Source: Edolisoma coerulescens
Lineage: Eukaryota; Chordata; Aves; Passeriformes; Campephagidae
Assembly (NCBI GenBank): GCA_013397115.1
Contig: VWZW01005505.1
Location: 806,001-870,000 of the forward strand
Direction of reading: 5' to 3'
Length of the DNA stretch: 64,000 nt
Shown: positions 59,800 to 64,000 of the stretch, piece after piece
Layout: each line of letters opens with the position of its first letter
Position numbering within the stretch: the first letter of the stretch is position 1
Program-made: the position numbers and the translations under genes
The notes under the pieces: model-generated
What the model was told of the DNA's origin: nothing
The model's database searches: none
The model's input: only the letters and a program-made list of their open reading frames with translations

Positions 59800-62663
59800 C
59801 CTGTGCTGAATCTCAAGGAAACTTGATGTAAATGTTTCAACCAAATTGAGAATGGGAATGTGGACTCTGTGATATACATAAGAGTAACCTAGCTCCAGTA
59901 AATAGGTTTTATGGTTCTTTTTCTTGGTGTTGACAAAGATTAGCAACAAAAACAAAGATTTATGCGCAACTCAGTACAAGCCCAGATTACATCCCAAGTG
60001 AGTATCTGCCATTGCGTTTCTGAGAAATTAACAGAGGTGCCATGCTTAGTACTCACTCTCTCTCATGCATTTGAAAGGACTCCTCGCAAAGCACAAGATT
60101 TCTTTTCCTTATTTCTTTCTTTAGTGGGAATGAAAGGAGAGAAGCAGGTTTCAAATCCCAGAAAGTATTCCCTCCTCAAGTCTCTCTCAGGAACAGTGCA
60201 AAAATGTATATTGTTTGTACAAAAGTCTTCAAGCTTAGCTGAAAGCATGCAGTGCTGTTCTGAACAGTCATGTCAGGAAAGAAGAATAAAATAAAAGAGT
60301 ATTCACAAATTATTGTAATTGGAACTTTTGTTATAATCCTTCTGGTTAATCCTCTTATTTACCATGTTGGAATAAACTTCTATCTGTAACTTCTTTTATG
60401 ATGAATCAGAAGCATTAGGAAGAATAATTATATAATTCATATTACATATGAATACTATAATAATTACACTTTCTTTCATACCTACAAATATGAATTCACA
60501 GACAGAACTACAGCCAGAGCTCTATATGACCCTTTTTTGTCATAGGAATACTGTTATATTGTGTTGATACTGTAATGTTCTGCATTCATTTTTCCTGTCT
60601 ATGTCCAACTGTACAAATTTAACCTTTACAGAAACACAGTTTCCTCATAAAGAAAATGAATTAACAACTTTTAATCTGTTGAAGGAATGAGAAATTATCC
60701 TATCAGTGGTCTGTATAATTATGTCCTTCAGGTGAAAATTATTAATGAAAAATAATCTTTTTAAAATTATCCTGGTTCTTCCTTTGTATTTGACAATGGA
60801 CCATTTTTCATTTACTCTTTTCTGCACCATGAGCTGTGCATATTTTAAACACTGTAATAGAGATATACTATGGAAAAATATTAAGCACTGCTACTCATAA
60901 CTGAGTCTTAGGAACAGAAGCTGCAACATGCTGTTTTAAATTAACACACTATGCTTGTAAAGTCAAAACAATTACAAACTTTACATTAAACCATGACTTT
61001 GCAACCTTACACACAGTGAAATTCTTCTCAAAGCAGAGCTCCATAGAGGACACTACTTTGAATGAAAATAATATGTTCTGTGTTCTTAAACATCTACCAC
61101 CCTTTGAACAAGCCCAAGCAAAAGCTTAGAATCAGGCACCGGATTTCACAAACACTCATTTACTTCAGCTATTTCCCACTAATAACTGAGTTTGAAAATG
61201 AGTCAAACAGAAGTGGAAAGCTGAACAATTAAGATTCTCCCCATAAGCCCATCTCTATCATTTTATTAAAGGCAACTGGGAAAACCCATACTGAATAACT
61301 AATTCAAAATTATATTTGTAGAAAACAAATTAATGTAATAATTTTCTTTCTGAAATTAATTTAAATCTCTGTGGATGTTCCTGCAAATTTACTCTTTACT
61401 ATGCATACAAAAAGTTATGAAAAGCCTTACTATGCTGCTTTAGGCACAGATTCATTGCCTCATTGTTGACCGTAATGGCTATTCCCATCCAGCAGGCTTG
61501 CTTTAAAGCAAATATATTTTTGCTCCTATATTTATATCAGAAATTCTGGATATTGCTCAGCTGTCTCACTAGACTATAAAATGAGATAATTTCTAAGCCT
61601 CATTAAAGAGGATGAGTAAATCATATATGAAGTTCCAGTTTTTTTCTGTCTTTTGCAATCCTATTTCAATTTCCTCCAATCAAACGGCTCGCTCCTTTTT
61701 CACTTTATTCTATGTTTTTCAGAAATAACGTTTTTCAACTATTTCTAAGACACAAAAGAAAATATACTAGCTTTAGTGATAAATAAACCAAGCTGGGAAA
61801 CATATTACCTAAATCACAATCTAAATATACAATATATTCCATAGAATAAGTATTTAAGCACAAAGTAGTCTTTGGCTCAGTTCTATATTTACTTCTGCTA
61901 CACCTGAAGGCAGTGGTGAGGATGCTGTTTTCTGCTTATAAACATTTCCTTTCTACCAATAGGGTTTTGGTTGGTTCAGTCGTTTTTGTTTGTTGGGTTT
62001 TTTTTAACTAACTTCTGATTTAGCATTTGTTGGCATATGAATGTTCTATGTACTTGCAGGCAAGGAGTTATTTCTTACTTCTGTTTTTCCCAAATTTCTT
62101 ATTGAAAGGCCTCTGTGTTATTATGTAAATTGAATCAAAAGAACTTAAACCCTTTTCTATCAGGAAAAAGGTGTATTTACTAAGAGTTTTGTAGATAATG
62201 GAATTAACTTGCTTTATGCAATTCTACCTCTAAAGGAAAATATAGAACATAAAAGAATTTTCTGACCACACCCAAGAAAGGAGAGGAAATGCATTTTTTC
62301 TCTAGTTACTGTGAGTTCAGCATGGCTGATGAAAATGGTACCCGAGAGTACTTACTTCTTTGCAGGCATTATTCCATAGACAATATTCTATATGCAGCCA
62401 CACATCACTAATATATGTTCAAGTTATTTAATCAAGGCAACATGGACAGCAGTTTGACTTCTAACTTGATGTTTACCTTAAAACATTTGTAACCTAGTGT
62501 GTATCTCTAGCTCTGTCTGAAAAAACCTCCTGAGCAGTAAGTCCCAAAACTCACTCTTCTACATAAGCTCCTGCATGCTGCGCTATGTCTACCAAAGGCT
62601 GACATTTACCTCTTGAAGGGAATGAACTGTTAAAAATAGCTCTTCTATGGATAGAAAAAAATG
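59800..62663. other. AT-rich stretch, no gene recognised
   Basis: I see only AT-rich unique sequence with a T/G-rich tract at about 61,962-62,007 and a plus frame at 59,962-60,294 (110 codons, Ser/Leu/Lys-rich, no motif). No repeat family or exon with good signals is evident. Confidence 0.5.
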
Positions 62664-63155
62664 CACCCTGTTCTGGGATCCTCAACAGAAGGACATCAAC
62701 CTGTTGGAGAGAGTCCAAAGGAGGGCCACCAAGATGGTAAGATGATTAGAGAGATGGAGCACCTCTCCTGTGAGGAAAAGCTAAGAAAATTGAGATGGTT
62801 CAGTCTGGAGAAAAGAAGGCTTTGGAGTGACCTAACAGTGGCCTTCCACTACCTGAAGGGAGCCTACAAGAAAGATGGAGAGAGACTGCTTACAAGGATT
62901 CATAGTGACAGAAAAAAGGGTAATGGCATTAAACTGTGATTAGGTTTGGATTAGATATCAAGAAGAAATTCTTTATTGTGAGGGTGATGAGGCACTGAAA
63001 CAGGTTGTCCAGGGAAGGTGTGGATACCCCATCCCTGGAAGTGTCCAAGACCAAGTTGGATAGGGCTTTGAGCAACTGGTCTAGTAGAAAGTTGCTCTGC
63101 CCATGGCAAAGGGAACATCACTTCCAACACAAATGACTCTATCATTCTACTATGC
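62664..63155 (+). mobile_element. CR1 LINE, 3'-end fragment
   Basis: A plus-orientation CR1 of about 490 bp. It starts in the ORF2 C-terminal region ('ccctgttctgggatcctcaacagaaggacatcaacctgttggagagagtccaaaggagggcc') and passes through 'tcagtctggagaaaagaaggct' (about 62,800). It then contains 'cctgaagggagcctacaagaaagatggagagag' (about 62,852), which marks a different CR1 subfamily from the copies at 3.3 and 29.5 kb. It ends near 'tgactctatcattctactatg'. The frame is broken by stops. The solo LTR begins about 70 bp further right. Confidence 0.93.
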
Positions 63156-63218
63156 AAAATCAAGGATCATAATGAAGCAAAAGTAGAGAGCAAGTTATGA
63201 AAAAAAATTAACAGATTC

Positions 63219-63223
63219 ATTAC
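63219..63223 (+). repeat. Target-site duplication, left copy (ATTAC)
   Basis: A 5-bp ATTAC lies directly before the TG start of the solo LTR and is matched by ATTAC at 63,788-63,792 directly after its CA end. Five-bp duplications fit ERVL-type integrases. Confidence 0.85.
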
Positions 63224-63787
63224 TGTGCTAGTGTTGGCTGGGGTAGAGTTAATTTTACTCCCAGTGTCTCGTATGGGGCTGTGTTTTGGATTTATGCTGA
63301 AAACAGGGTTGATAACACAGAGATGTTTTTGTTATTGCTGAGCAGGGCTTACACAGTGTCAAGGCTTTTTTGTACTGCTACTCTGGTGAGAAGACTGGGG
63401 GTGCATGGAAGGCTGGGAGAAGACACAGATGGGACAAGTGACCCAAACTGAACAAAGGGATATTCCAGACCATGTGACATCATGCTCAGTATATAAGCTG
63501 GAGGGACATACGGAGTGATGGCATTTGTCTTCCCATGCAAATATTGCATGTGATGGGGCCCTGCTCTCCTGGAGATGGCTGACCACCTGCCTGCCCATGG
63601 GAAGCAGTGAATTCATTCCTTGTTTTGCTTTGTTTCTGTGTGTGGCTTGTGCTTTCCCTGTTAAACTGTCTTTATCTCAACCAACGACTTCTCTGGGTTT
63701 TACCCTTCCAATTCTCTCCCTGATCCTGCTGGTGGGGGAGTGAGCAAGCAGCTGTGTGGGGCTTGGCTGCTGGCTGAAACAATGACA
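63224..63787 (+). mobile_element. Young solo LTR, avian ERVL-like family
   Basis: A 564-bp LTR with canonical TG...CA termini and an exact 5-bp target-site duplication (ATTAC at 63,219-63,223 and 63,788-63,792). Features in order are the U3 block 'ggctggggtagagttaattttac', 'gggctgtgttttggatttatgctgaaaacag', a TATA-like element (63,490-63,497), the 'ctgtctttatctcaacc' block in the 3' part and a 'gggggagtgagcaagcagctgtg' terminal region. There is no internal retroviral sequence, so it is a solo LTR left by LTR-LTR recombination. It closely resembles the expected family consensus from memory and is younger than the copy at 48.4 kb. Minus-strand frames of 66 and 85 codons over it are not genes. 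Confidence 0.93.
63490..63497 (+). promoter_or_regulatory. TATA-like element in the solo LTR
   Basis: TATATAAG within 'gctcagtatataagctgg', at the position expected for the LTR U3 promoter and conserved as catataaaac in the older LTR copy. It could still initiate transcription rightward, out of the window. Confidence 0.55.
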
Positions 63788-63792
63788 ATTAC
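63788..63792 (+). repeat. Target-site duplication, right copy (ATTAC)
   Basis: This is the exact partner of 63,219-63,223. It defines the right edge of the inserted LTR. The remaining ~200 bp to the window end is AT-rich with nothing recognised. Confidence 0.85.
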
Positions 63793-64000
63793 CTGCCAAC
63801 ATTCAGATTTACATTACTAAATACCATTTATTTGTGTAAACACAAGTATTCATCAATTCCTCTTGAATTATAAGGGAATGTACTATAACCATCTGAAGAA
63901 AAACATGCATCTTTCTTGGCCAGAGTGGGGGCTGATTCCAATAATTGAAAAAGAACTTTCCAGATCATTAATATTTTGAAATTAGCACAACATACGTATG

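Noticed and set aside
1..64000. CRISPR arrays, operons, prophage or bacterial features
   Set aside because: There is no regularly spaced repeat array, no dense coding and no ribosome-binding context. Composition and repeats are vertebrate.

Overview
The window looks like an AT-rich, non-coding piece of a bird genome. The main evidence is the repeat content. There are six fairly young CR1 LINE 3' fragments, one older CR1 fragment, one much older CR1/L3-type fragment, two long terminal repeats (LTRs) of one avian ERVL-like endogenous retrovirus family, and scattered T/G- or A/C-rich low-complexity tracts typical of avian genomes. The LTR family is one I associate with neoavian birds, so a non-galliform bird is my best guess; that point is inference. 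No reading frame exceeds about 160 codons, and the longest (minus strand near 29.5-30.0 kb) is antisense to a CR1. I recognise no protein-coding gene, tRNA, rRNA, CRISPR array or bacterial-type feature.

Layout: 0-3.3 kb is unique sequence holding one CR1 and a 91-codon coding-like frame of unknown nature. A second CR1 at 3.3-3.7 kb is followed by a small GC- and CpG-enriched block (3.9-4.1 kb), the only promoter-like base composition in the left half. From 4.1 to 17.9 kb the sequence is AT-rich, with one minus-strand CR1 (9.7-10.2 kb), a TAAA microsatellite and two striking inverted repeats. An ancient CR1/L3 relic lies at 17.9-18.8 kb. A cluster of three tRNA-like SINE heads lies at 22.6-23.0 kb, just right of an assembly gap inside a poly-A run. 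A CR1 occupies 29.5-30.2 kb, an old minus-strand CR1 34.0-34.3 kb and another 37.8-38.0 kb. An older solo LTR sits at 48.4-49.0 kb, a GC-elevated block of unknown origin at 59.3-59.8 kb, a CR1 at 62.7-63.2 kb, and a young solo LTR with an intact 5-bp target duplication at 63.2-63.8 kb.

The main open question is whether a large gene crosses the window. I saw two sets of short minus-strand candidate exons (about 44-38.5 kb and 27.3-13.7 kb) with good splice signals. In the first set all five are open in mutually compatible phases. They are much shorter than normal vertebrate exons, were picked by eye, and equally good-looking pseudo-exons exist on the plus strand, so I treat them as hypotheses. 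The window may be intronic or intergenic; the sequence alone does not decide.
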